A DNA stretch of 64,000 nt from Streptomyces sp. SCSIO 75703 (GTDB taxonomy: Bacteria; Actinomycetota; Actinomycetes; Streptomycetales; Streptomycetaceae). The translations under genes were made by a program, and so were the position numbers. Location of the stretch: NCBI RefSeq assembly GCF_036607905.1, contig NZ_CP144555.1, positions 2,294,001-2,358,000 on the forward strand, read 5' to 3'. The notes below the pieces were generated by a model. The model saw only the letters and a program-made list of their open reading frames with translations. It was not told the DNA's origin and made no database searches. This document shows positions 8,335 through 16,293 of the stretch, piece after piece (position 1 is the first letter of the stretch; each line of letters starts with the position of its first letter).

Positions 8335-9070
8335 GGCGTCGGCCCGTCCGGCGGGGGCGCGGTGGCCGACGGTTCGCGCCACATCGGCCACATGCGGGGC
8401 CCGTCGGGCAGGTCGAGCGGTCTGCCGGTGAGGGTGAAGCCGAGGCGTTCGTACAGGCCGCGGCTTCGGGGGTTGCTCGCCTCCAGGTAGGCCGGGAGTG
8501 CCTCGCGGTCGCAGTCGTCGAGGGCGGCGGCCATCAACGCCGTGCCCAGGCCCTCGCCCTGGCGGCCGGGGGCCACGCCGATCATCCACAGGTAGGCGTG
8601 GGCACGGCCGGCGGGGTGGATGCCCTCGGTGAGCCGGACGATCCGCTCGACGCGCGCGTTGTCCGGGTCTACGTACTCGCGGACCCGGCGAGCGTCGTCG
8701 GGTGCGTCGGCCGGGCCCGCGCATGGGCCTGGGGTCGGCGCGTAGTCCGGGCCCGCGCCGGTGCACCGGCCGGGATCGGCGCCTCCGTCGGCCTGCCGGC
8801 CGGGGTCGGCGGCTGGGCCAGTGCGTCGTCCGGGGCCGGTTGGACCGGGGCCGAGAGCCAGAGCGCGCAGGCCGCGCCGTCCTCGGTGAGGTCGATCCGG
8901 CCCTCGGCGAGCACGGCGTCGGTGAAGGCGGCCATGAGGCGGTGGTGGGTACGGCGGCGGTACCCGGCGTCCGGGAAGACCCACCTGCTCACCGGATCGT
9001 CCTGGAACGCCTCGTCCAGCAGCCGGACGATCCGCTCCCGGTCGCCCTCCCCCGCCCTGCGGATCGCCAC
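8331..9070 (-). pseudogene. GNAT acetyltransferase split by a frameshift in its linker
   Basis: The N-terminal part (GTG 9070) reads MAIRRAGEGDRERIVRLLDE and SRWVFPDAGYRRRTHHRLM. The C-terminal part, in another frame, contains the acetyl-CoA motif A MIGVAPGRQGEGLGTALMAA and YLEASNPRSRGLYERLGF, ending at 8331. Together they form a typical GNAT of about 245 residues. The frames join in a Gly/Pro/Asp-rich linker at roughly 8690-8815 made of near-repeats, a natural place for slippage or a sequencing error. If the indel is real the gene is broken, because motif A is out of frame from the start. Confidence 0.6.
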
Positions 9071-9214
9071 ACCCGTCTCCTGCCCGCCCTTCCGCGTCCT
9101 GGTTCCCGCGTGTCCGCCTCGGCGGCCCGCCGTGCCGGTTCGCCGCTGTGTGCTTCCTCACCCAACTGCTCGTTTACACAAGGAAGTTGCAGCCTTGCGG
9201 GTCAGGAAGGAGGA

Positions 9215-9249
9215 CGGGCCCCGCACACCGTGGGGAAGTGCGGGGCCCG
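9215..9249. terminator. Strong hairpin terminator after the encapsulin operon
   Basis: CGGGCCCCGCAC at 9215-9226 pairs perfectly with 9238-9249 (12 bp, 11-base loop). It lies about 90 bases past the polyprenyl synthase stop, so it probably ends the leftward encapsulin operon. It separates that operon from the GNAT gene. Confidence 0.6.
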
Positions 9250-9337
9250 CCGGGCCGGAGCCCGCGACACGGTCCGTACGTCGGTCAGGTCCGTACGGCC
9301 CGGCGCGGGCTCCGGGGTCCTGCGGGGCGGGGCGGTC

Positions 9338-10522
9338 TCAGGTGCTGCGCCGGGTCACGTACTCGGCGAGGGCCAGCAGCCCCTCCGCCGCGTCCGGGGC
9401 GGGCACGGCGCGGGCCAGTTCCTGCACGGCCCGCGCCATCCGGTCGGCCGCCTGGGCCTGCGCCCAGTCCCGGCCGCCTGCCCGCTCCACGGTCAGGGCG
9501 GTGTGCTCCAGGTCCTCCCCGCCCTCCTCGTAGGGCACCGCGTACAGCGTGCCGAGGGCGGCGCCCTCCGGGGTGCCGGAGGCCAGCGCGGCGACCACCG
9601 GCAACGACTTCTTGCGGGCGGCCAGGTCGGCGCCGGCCGGCTTCCCGGTGTGGCCCGGGTCCCCCCATATGCCGATCACGTCGTCGATGAGCTGGAAGGC
9701 CAGCCCGGCCTGGCGGCCGAAGGCGTCCAGGGCCTCGACGTCCTCCTCGGACGCGCCGGCGTAGAGCGCGCCCAGGGCACAGGCGCAGCCGAGGAGCGCG
9801 CCGGTCTTCGCCTCGGCCATGGCCAGCGTCTCGTCGAGGGTGACCTCGTGCGGCGCGCGGCGCTCCATGGCGGTGTCCGCGTGCTGCCCTTCGCACAGTT
9901 CCACGACGCAGTCCGCGAGCCGGGCGGCCGCCGCCCCGGACGCCGGGTGCGGGTCGGCGGCGATCAGCCGCAGGGCCAGCGCCTGGAGGGCGTCCCCGGC
10001 GAGGATCGCGTCGGCGTCGCCGAACACCGTCCAGGCGGTGGGCCGGTGGCGGCGGGTGGTGTCGCGGTCCATCACGTCGTCGTGGAGCAGCGTGAAGTTG
10101 TGGACCAGTTCCACCGCGGCCGCCGCCCGGACGGCGGCGGCACGGGCCCCGGGTCCGCCGAGGGCGGCGGCCGAGGCGAGGACCAGCGCGGGCCGGATCG
10201 CCTTGCCGGCATTGCCCGCGGCCGGGGTGCCGTCCGCGTGCCGCCAGCCGAAGTGGTACAGGGCGACCCGGCGCATCGCCGGGGGCAGCGACCCGAGCGC
10301 GGACCGCAGTTCGGGATCGACCGACTCCCGCGAGCGCCGCAGGAGGGCCGGTGCCTCCTGTCCCTCGGCCGGCCCCGGCTCGGGGGCGGCGGGCGCCGCC
10401 GGTGACGCCGGGCCGGGCGGCGCCCCGGGCCCCGTGTCGCGCTGGGCGCCGATGAGGGGCGGTGTGTCGAGGGTCCCCGTGGGGTCCCCGGTCCCGACGG
10501 CTCCGTGCCGGGTCTCCGTCAT
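9338..10522 (-). CDS. Polyprenyl diphosphate synthase, likely family 2B encapsulin cargo
   Basis: A 394-residue trans-type isoprenyl diphosphate synthase, condensing IPP with allylic diphosphates. The first Asp-rich motif DDVMD is at 148-152 and the second, DDVIG, at 280-284; KAIRP near 107 and RKKSLP near 305 complete the active site. Residues 1-60 are Pro/Gly/Ala-rich and evidently disordered, unlike ordinary synthases. Such N-terminal arms are the cargo-loading domain in family 2 encapsulins, and the shell gene is immediately upstream (85-base gap, same strand). ATG 10522 has AGGGGGG upstream. Chain length of the product is not predictable here. Confidence 0.87.
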   Translation of the reverse strand: MTETRHGAVGTGDPTGTLDTPPLIGAQRDTGPGAPPGPASPAAPAAPEPGPAEGQEAPALLRRSRESVDPELRSALGSLPPAMRRVALYHFGWRHADGTPAAGNAGKAIRPALVLASAAALGGPGARAAAVRAAAAVELVHNFTLLHDDVMDRDTTRRHRPTAWTVFGDADAILAGDALQALALRLIAADPHPASGAAAARLADCVVELCEGQHADTAMERRAPHEVTLDETLAMAEAKTGALLGCACALGALYAGASEEDVEALDAFGRQAGLAFQLIDDVIGIWGDPGHTGKPAGADLAARKKSLPVVAALASGTPEGAALGTLYAVPYEEGGEDLEHTALTVERAGGRDWAQAQAADRMARAVQELARAVPAPDAAEGLLALAEYVTRRST

Positions 10523-10607
10523 CGGCTCGCATCCCCCCTGTGATCGTGGGCGTACCCCCGGGGTGTACCCGCCCTGACGGGCGGGAACACGGCGTGCGCG
10601 GCGGTCG

Positions 10608-12014
10608 TCACCGCCAGCGGCCGATCTCGACGTTCTCCAGGACGCCGAGGGCGTCGGGAACGAGGACGGCGGCCGAGTAGTAGGCGGTGACCAGATACTT
10701 GATGATCGCCTGCTCGTTGATGCCCATGAAGCGCACCGACAGGCTGGGCTCGATCTCGTCCGGGATGCCGGTGGCGCGCAGGCCGATGACGCCCTGGTCC
10801 TGCTCGCCGGTGCGCAGCGCGATGATCGACGAGGTGCGCGCCTCGGTGACCGGGATCTTGTTGCACGGGTAGATCGGGACGCCGCGCCAGGTGGGGATGC
10901 GGTTGCCGCCGATGTCGATCGTCTCGGGGACGAGCCCGCGCTTGTTGAGTTCGCGGCCGAAAGCGGCGATCGCGCGTGGGTGGGCGAGGAACATCTTGGT
11001 GCCGCGCCGCCGGCTGAGCAGTTCGTCCATGTCGTCCGGGCCGGGCACGCCGTCGTGCGGCTGGATGCGCTGGTCGTACTCGCAGTTGTGCAGGAGGCCG
11101 AAGTCGCGGTGGTTGATCAGCTCGTGCTCCTGGCGCTCCTTGAGCGCCTCGACCGTCAGCCGGAGCTGCTGCTCGGTCTGGTTCATCGGCTGGTTGTAGA
11201 GGTCGGCCACGCGCGAGTGGATGCGCAGCACCGTCTGGGCGACGCTCAGTTCGTACTCGCGGGGGCGGGCCTCGTAGTCGACGAAGGTGTGCGGGATGTC
11301 GGGCTCGCCGCTGTGGCCCGCGGCGAGGTCGATCTCCTTCTCCCCGTGCCTGTTGGTGCGCTGAGCGGGGACCGAGCGGCGCCCGTGCAGGTGCTCGCGC
11401 AGGGTGTCGGAGCGTTCCGCGACCCGCTCCACCTCCTGGCGGGTCAGGACCAGCACGGTGCACGCGGTGGCCGAGCGGGCGGTGTACTCCCAGATGGCGT
11501 CGCCGGAGAGCAGGGCCTGGTCGCCGAAGTAGGCGCCGTCGGCGAGGACCCCGAGGACGGCGTCGCCGCCGTACGGGCCGGTGCCGACCTTCTCGACGCG
11601 GCCGTGCGCGAGGAGGTAGACCTCGTCGGCCGGGGAGCCGAACGACGCGATCACCTCACCGGGGGCGAACTCCCGCTGCTCGCAGCGCTGCGCGAGCTCC
11701 GAGAGGACTTCCTCGTCCTCGTACGACCGCAGGGCGGGCAGCTCGCCCAGCTCCGCGGGGATGACCTCGACGCGGTCACCGGTCTTGACGAACGTCACCC
11801 GGCCGTCGCCCACGGCGAAGGACAGGCGCCGGTTGACGCGGTACGTGCCGCCCTGGACGTCCACCCAGGGAAGCGTGCGCAGCAGCCAGCGGGAGCTGAT
11901 CTCCTGCATCTGAGGTACGGACTTGGTCGTGGTGGCCAGGTTCCGCGCGGCCGCCGTGCCGAGACTCTGCTGCGGCCGGGACTGCTCGGTGCGGACCTCT
12001 TCGCCTACCGACAT
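10608..12014 (-). CDS. Family 2B encapsulin shell protein with cyclic-nucleotide-binding domain
   Basis: A 468-residue HK97-fold shell protein forming protein nanocompartments. Residues 1-60 form the N-arm and start of the fold ([20 protein letters not shown]). A Crp/Fnr-type cyclic-nucleotide-binding domain is inserted at about 95-215, with the phosphate-binding cassette FGDQALL (163-169) and ARSAT (179-183). The usual Glu of FGE is Asp. The fold resumes with [20 protein letters not shown] and ends [20 protein letters not shown]. The insertion defines family 2B. I chose ATG 12014, which has GGGAGGG upstream; the ATG at 12035 lies in a hairpin. The next gene encodes the probable cargo. Confidence 0.92.
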   Translation of the reverse strand: MSVGEEVRTEQSRPQQSLGTAAARNLATTTKSVPQMQEISSRWLLRTLPWVDVQGGTYRVNRRLSFAVGDGRVTFVKTGDRVEVIPAELGELPALRSYEDEEVLSELAQRCEQREFAPGEVIASFGSPADEVYLLAHGRVEKVGTGPYGGDAVLGVLADGAYFGDQALLSGDAIWEYTARSATACTVLVLTRQEVERVAERSDTLREHLHGRRSVPAQRTNRHGEKEIDLAAGHSGEPDIPHTFVDYEARPREYELSVAQTVLRIHSRVADLYNQPMNQTEQQLRLTVEALKERQEHELINHRDFGLLHNCEYDQRIQPHDGVPGPDDMDELLSRRRGTKMFLAHPRAIAAFGRELNKRGLVPETIDIGGNRIPTWRGVPIYPCNKIPVTEARTSSIIALRTGEQDQGVIGLRATGIPDEIEPSLSVRFMGINEQAIIKYLVTAYYSAAVLVPDALGVLENVEIGRWR

Positions 12015-12033
12015 ATGGAATTGCCCTCCCGTC

Positions 12034-12057
12034 ATGCCGGGCGCCTGCGCCCGGCAT
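12034..12057. promoter_or_regulatory. 10-bp hairpin in the encapsulin 5' leader
   Basis: ATGCCGGGCG (12034-12043) pairs perfectly with CGCCCGGCAT (12048-12057) over a 4-base loop. In the encapsulin transcript it sits about six bases upstream of the ribosome-binding site for ATG 12014. It could modulate translation or mRNA stability, or act as an attenuator. Function is inferred only from position and strength. Confidence 0.5.
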
Positions 12058-12223
12058 CAATGTGCGAGACCCAGCCTTCCTCACGTAACGTGTCGGCGCC
12101 ATTACCCGAATGAGCGGGAATGGATCGCCCAAGAGCGGGGCAGGGATGGGGATTTGATCCGCCCCGGGCCGCCGGACGGGCCTCCGGTGGCCCGGTGGCA
12201 CGGGCGGGACGGACAATGGCGCG

Positions 12224-13270
12224 GTGACCACCGCCGCCCCCGGCGCCTCCCGCGGCCCCGCCGACCCCGGCAGCCCCCGCGCCGCCGCCGGTCCCACCGC
12301 CACCGGCAGCACCCGCGCCACCCGCCCGAGCGGCGGGCCCGCCGCCCCCGGCCCCCTCGCCGCGCTGCGCCCCCGCCTGCCCTCCCCGTTGGAGGAGGTC
12401 GTGGACGAGCGCTTCGAGCGGTACGGCGTGCGGCTGCTGCTGAAGCGGGACGACCTGATCCACCCGGAGCTGGTGGGCAACAAGTGGCGCAAACTCGCCC
12501 CGAACCTCGCCGCCGCCGACGGCCGCCCGGTCGTCACGTTCGGCGGGGCCTACTCCAACCACCTGCGCGCCACGGCCGCCGCCGGGCGCCTGCTCGGCCT
12601 GGCCACCGTCGGCGTGGTGCGCGGGCACGAGCTGGCCGGCCGCCCGCTCAACCCCTCGCTGGCCCGCTGCGCGGCCGACGGCATGCGGCTGCACTTCGCC
12701 GACCGCGCCGCCTACCGTCACAAGGCCGAGCCCGGGACGCTGGCGGCGCTGTTGCGCGCGGCCGGCGCCGAGGACGCCGTGGTCGTCCCCGAGGGCGGCA
12801 GCAACGCCGCCGCCGTCCGCGGCTGCCGGGCCCTCGGCGAGGAACTGTCGGGCCACGCCGACGTGGCCGCCCTGGCCTGCGGCACCGGGGGCACCCTCGC
12901 GGGGCTCGCGGCGGGCTTCACCCCGGGGCGCGTGATCGGCGTGCCCGTGCTCAGGGGCGGTTTCCTGGGGGAGGAGGTCCGGCGGCTCCAGGAGGACGCC
13001 TTCGGCGGGCCGCGCGGCGACTGGAGCCTGGACGAGCGTTTCCACTGCGGCGGCTACGCGCGGACCACCCTGGCGCTCGACGCCTTCGCCGACGACTTCG
13101 AACGGCGCCACGGAGTGCCCCTGGAGCGCGTCTACGTCGCCAAGATGCTCCTCGGACTGCTCACAATGGCCCGCGAGGGCGCCTTCCCGCGCGGGACGTC
13201 GCTGGCGGCGGTCGTCACGGGCGGACCCTTCCCCCGACGAGGCCCGCTCTCCCCGAAGAGCCCCCGTTGA
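12224..13270 (+). CDS. PLP enzyme of the ACC deaminase/D-cysteine desulfhydrase family
   Basis: A 348-residue fold-type II PLP protein. LKRDDLIHPELVGNKWRKL holds the PLP Lys region, TFGGAYSNHLRATAAAGRLL is the phosphate/substrate segment, and EGGSNAAAVRG and ACGTGGTLAGLAAG are family glycine loops. Members either open the cyclopropane ring of ACC or release sulfide from D-cysteine; which applies here is not visible. Residues 1-45 are Ala/Pro/Gly-rich and disordered, with fully C-ending codons, and there is no alternative in-frame start before the catalytic domain. It is divergent from the encapsulin operon, with about 200 bases between. Confidence 0.8.
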   Translation: MTTAAPGASRGPADPGSPRAAAGPTATGSTRATRPSGGPAAPGPLAALRPRLPSPLEEVVDERFERYGVRLLLKRDDLIHPELVGNKWRKLAPNLAAADGRPVVTFGGAYSNHLRATAAAGRLLGLATVGVVRGHELAGRPLNPSLARCAADGMRLHFADRAAYRHKAEPGTLAALLRAAGAEDAVVVPEGGSNAAAVRGCRALGEELSGHADVAALACGTGGTLAGLAAGFTPGRVIGVPVLRGGFLGEEVRRLQEDAFGGPRGDWSLDERFHCGGYARTTLALDAFADDFERRHGVPLERVYVAKMLLGLLTMAREGAFPRGTSLAAVVTGGPFPRRGPLSPKSPR

Positions 13271-13430
13271 CAGCCCCGCCACCAGGCCACTGCCGGGACC
13301 GGACCGGACCGAGCCGCTGCCGGGGCCGGGGCCGGGGCCGGGCCGAGCGTCTGCCGGGACAAGGCCGGGCCACTGCCAGGACGAGACCGAGCCACAGCCG
13401 GGACGAGCCCGCGCCGATGAGCCCCCGTCT
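13271..13430. repeat. Imperfect GC-rich intergenic repeats
   Basis: The gap after the PLP enzyme contains variants of CCACTGCCGGGACGAGACCG, for example near 13289, 13340, 13370 and 13395, plus a GGGGCC triplication near 13322-13338. No gene is supported here. The array looks like a decayed minisatellite. Confidence 0.5.
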
Positions 13431-13444
13431 CGTCCCGTGGGCCC

Positions 13445-15040
13445 TCATCCCGCCTCCCGGTACGCCGCCGCCTCCTCCAGGTCGAGGCGGCGCAGCAGCG
13501 TCCTGAGCATCTCGTCGTCGATGTAGCGGGCGTCCCGCAGCCGGACGAAGACGTCCCGCTCGGCACCGATCATCTCGCCGGCGAGCCGCCGGTAGGTGTC
13601 GTCGGCGGACTCACCGGTGACCGGATTGGTCTGCCCGAGCCGTTCCCAGACGGCGTTGCGGCGCTGTTCCATGACCGAGCGCAGCCGGTCGGCGAGCGGC
13701 CCCGGGAGTGCGTTGCGCTCGTCGGCGAGGAGGTCGTCCAGGCGCTGTTCCGCGGCCCGGGAAGCCTGTGCCTGGGCGTTCGCCTCCGCAAGCGTGTCCG
13801 CCTGGACGTCCCGGCCGGGGAAGTTCAGCAGGCGGATCAGCGGCGGCAGGGACACGCCCTGGACCACCAGGGTGCCGATGACCGTGGTGAAGGTCAGGAA
13901 GAGGATGAGGTTGCGTTCGGGAAAGGGGCCGCCGCCCTGCACGGTGAGCGGGATGGAGAAGGCGATGGCCAGCGAGACCACGCCCCGCATGCCGGCCCAG
14001 CCGATGACGAAGGGCACCTTCCAGCCGGGGTCCTCCTCCCGTTCGCGGATCCGGGCGGAGAGCAGCCTCGGGACCAGGGTGGCCGGAAACACCCACACGA
14101 ACCGGGCCACGGCGACGATCAGGAAGAGGACGACCGCGTACCAGACGGCGTCGGTCCCGTGGTAGGCGCCGAGCCCCCTGAGGACCACCGGGAGCTGGAG
14201 CCCGATGAGGGCGAAGACGGCCGACTCCAGCAGGAAGGCGACCATCTTCCACACGGCCTCCTCCTGGAGGCGGGTGGCGAAGTCGACCTCCCACGCGCGG
14301 TGGCCCAGGTACAGGGCGACGACGACCACGGCGAGCACCCCGGAGGCGTGCACCTGCTCGGCGACGGCGTAGGCGACGAACGGGATGAGCAGGGAGAGGG
14401 TGTTCTGCGGCAGGGCGTCCGTGACGTGGGTGCGCAGCCAGTGGATCGGCACCATCAGCACCAGTCCGACGCCGACCCCGCCGATCGCCGCGAGCAGGAA
14501 CTCCACGATCCCGCCGGCCCAGGTGGCGCCCTCCCCCACGGCGGCGGCGAGGGCCACCCGGAAGGCGGTGATGGCGGTCGCGTCGTTCACCAGGGACTCG
14601 CCCTGGAGGATCGTGGTGATCCGGGAGGGCAGGCCCACCCGGCGGGCGACCGCCGTGGCGGCGACGGCGTCCGGCGGCGCCACCACGGCCCCGAAGACCA
14701 GGGCCGCGGTCAGCGGGAGGCCGGGCACGATCAGGTAGGCGGCCCAGCCGACCACGAAGGTGGCGAAGAGGACGTAGCCCACGGAGAGCAGCGCGACCGG
14801 CCGGAACTGGGCTCTGAGGTCCAGGTAGGAGCTGTCGGTGGCGGCCGTGTACAGCAGCGGGGGCAGCAGCAGCGGGAGCACCACGTGCGGGTCGAGGGTG
14901 TACCGGGGGACGCCCGGCAGGTAGCTGACCGCGAGCCCGGCCGCCACCAGGAGCAGCGGCACCGGCACCGGGAGGCGCCGGCCGGCCGCGGCGACCGCCG
15001 CGCTGCCCGCCACCAGCAACAGCAGCGGCATCACGTCCAT
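13445..15040 (-). CDS. Na+/H+ antiporter (CPA1/NhaP type)
   Basis: A 531-residue membrane antiporter. About a dozen hydrophobic segments cover residues 1-420 (MPLLLLVAGSAAVAAAG at the start). The ion-transport region contains FGAVVAPPDAVAATAVARR and GESLVNDATAITAF, both hallmark CPA1 sequences with the paired Asp residues. The C-terminal cytoplasmic tail of about 110 residues is charged and helical. ATG 15040 has GAGG upstream. It should exchange Na+ or K+ for protons in pH or salt homeostasis. A long in-frame open stretch upstream is low-complexity and not counted. Confidence 0.88.
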   Translation of the reverse strand: MDVMPLLLLVAGSAAVAAAGRRLPVPVPLLLVAAGLAVSYLPGVPRYTLDPHVVLPLLLPPLLYTAATDSSYLDLRAQFRPVALLSVGYVLFATFVVGWAAYLIVPGLPLTAALVFGAVVAPPDAVAATAVARRVGLPSRITTILQGESLVNDATAITAFRVALAAAVGEGATWAGGIVEFLLAAIGGVGVGLVLMVPIHWLRTHVTDALPQNTLSLLIPFVAYAVAEQVHASGVLAVVVVALYLGHRAWEVDFATRLQEEAVWKMVAFLLESAVFALIGLQLPVVLRGLGAYHGTDAVWYAVVLFLIVAVARFVWVFPATLVPRLLSARIREREEDPGWKVPFVIGWAGMRGVVSLAIAFSIPLTVQGGGPFPERNLILFLTFTTVIGTLVVQGVSLPPLIRLLNFPGRDVQADTLAEANAQAQASRAAEQRLDDLLADERNALPGPLADRLRSVMEQRRNAVWERLGQTNPVTGESADDTYRRLAGEMIGAERDVFVRLRDARYIDDEMLRTLLRRLDLEEAAAYREAG

Positions 15041-15368
15041 CGTCCTCGCCCGCCCTCGCCCGTCGTGCCGTCCCTGCCGGCCCCGCCATCCCTGCCGGTC
15101 CCGTCGGCCCGTCCCGCGCCACCGGCCCCGCCCGCACCGCCGGCGGGGCCCGCACCGTCCGGGCCGCCCCGCCGATCCTGCCCTCCGCGCCGCTCCCGTC
15201 CGGTGCGCCCGCCCGGCCGGTCCCGTCCCCGGTCCGCGGATCTCGCCCGTCCGGCGGGGTCCCGGCGGGCCGGCCCGCCCGCCGGCCGGCCCCGGCGGGT
15301 CCCCCGGCCGCCCCACGCGGCGCCCGCTTCCGCGCGGTCACCGGGGGACCCGTCGTAACCTGGCCAGC
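15041..15368. other. GC-rich low-complexity intergenic region
   Basis: A 328-base region dominated by variants of TGCCGGTCCCGTCGGCC and CCGGCCCCG. The open frames through it encode only Arg/Gly/Pro/Ala-rich sequence and are artefacts of composition. It lies between divergent antiporter and ZnF-UBP genes, so promoters must be inside, but none is recognisable. Confidence 0.5.
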
Positions 15369-15629
15369 ATGAGACAGTGCACGCACGCGGACACGCTGCC
15401 GCACCCGGAACCCGCGCCGCGGACCGAGACGTGCCCGGAGTGCCTGGCCGAGGGAACGGACCCGGTGCAGTTGCGGCTGTGCCTGGTCTGCGGTCACGTC
15501 GGCTGCTGCGACTCCTCGCCGCAGCGGCACGCGACCGCGCACTTCACGGAGACCGGGCACCCGGTCATGCGCACCCACGAACCCGGGGAGAGCTGGCGCT
15601 GGTGCTTCGTCGACCACGTGCTCGTGTGA
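15369..15629 (+). CDS. Small UBP-type zinc-finger protein
   Basis: An 86-residue protein consisting of one ZnF-UBP domain. The Cys/His ligands appear in order: CTHADTL, ETCPECLAEG, LRLCLVCGHVGCCDSS, RHATAHFTETGHPV. It ends WRWCFVDHVLV. In eukaryotes this domain binds ubiquitin C-termini; in actinobacteria its role is unknown and it may simply bind a metal or peptide. The start ATG 15369 has no strong ribosome-binding site. Next downstream is the ushX-sigH operon. Confidence 0.8.
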   Translation: MRQCTHADTLPHPEPAPRTETCPECLAEGTDPVQLRLCLVCGHVGCCDSSPQRHATAHFTETGHPVMRTHEPGESWRWCFVDHVLV

Positions 15630-15644
15630 CCTCCGGCCGGGACG

Positions 15645-15669
15645 GTTCGACCGTCTGAGGGCTGGGTAC
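15645..15669 (+). promoter_or_regulatory. SigB/SigH-type stress promoter candidate
   Basis: GTTC (15645-15648) and GGGTAC (15664-15669) are separated by 15 bases, close to the GTTT-N14/16-GGGTA pattern read by the SigB/SigH family in Streptomyces. It lies about 210 bases upstream of ushX, where sigH is known to have multiple, partly stress-induced promoters. This is pattern-based inference. Confidence 0.45.
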
Positions 15670-15879
15670 GTCAATGCGGCGCGCGCTCTTCCGATTTGGG
15701 CCCGCCACACCTCTAGCCACTGTGCGTACGCATGTGTTTACCATGAGTGACGGCACGGGGTTGGGGTCTCGCGGACAGGACCGTTCGGAGCGCGATAACG
15801 TCACCGCTGAACCACGTATCGCGTTACCCCGGGGGGCGGCCCTCGGCTCCGTAGCGCTTGTTCCACCTTGGAGGTGAGG

Positions 15880-16293
15880 GTGTCCCAGATCGCAGGCGAG
15901 CCCGCGACCCAGGACTTCGTCGAAGTCCGGCTGCCGGCCGCGGGTGCCTACCTGTCGGTGCTGCGTACGGCGACGGCCGGTCTCGCGGCGCGTTTGGACT
16001 TCACCCTCGACGAGATCGAGGATTTGCGCATCGCGGTCGACGAGGCCTGCGCGATCCTGCTCCAGCAGGCCGTGCCCGGCTCGGTGCTCAGTTGCGTCTT
16101 CCGCCTCGTCGACGACTCGCTGGAGGTCACCGTATCGGCGCCGACCACGGACGGTCACGCCCCTTCCCGGGACACGTTCGCCTGGACCGTCCTGTCCGCC
16201 CTCGCCGGCAAGGTCTCCTCCGCCGTGGACGAGGACAAGACCGTGTCGATCAGCCTCTACAAACAGCGCGGCGCGGGACCCGGGCCGACGTGA
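15880..16293 (+). CDS. ushX: Anti-sigma factor for SigH (RsbW-like kinase fold)
   Basis: A 137-residue HATPase_c protein of the RsbW/SpoIIAB class that holds SigH inactive. The N-box is visible as LRIAVDEACAILLQQA. The product ends LSALAGKVSSAVDEDKTVSISL. I chose GTG 15880 (VSQIAGEPATQ) because GGAGG lies five bases upstream. The stop overlaps the GTG of sigH (GTGA), so the pair is translationally coupled. The gene is also known as prsH or rshA. Confidence 0.85.
   Translation: MSQIAGEPATQDFVEVRLPAAGAYLSVLRTATAGLAARLDFTLDEIEDLRIAVDEACAILLQQAVPGSVLSCVFRLVDDSLEVTVSAPTTDGHAPSRDTFAWTVLSALAGKVSSAVDEDKTVSISLYKQRGAGPGPT

Noticed and set aside
12014..12035. Encapsulin start at ATG 12035
   Set aside because: It lies inside the hairpin and would place the GGGAGGG ribosome-binding site within the coding sequence.
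15041..15316. A longer antiporter with a 92-residue N-terminal extension
   Set aside because: The extension would be low-complexity Arg/Gly/Pro sequence ahead of a normal first membrane helix; ATG 15040 has its own ribosome-binding site.
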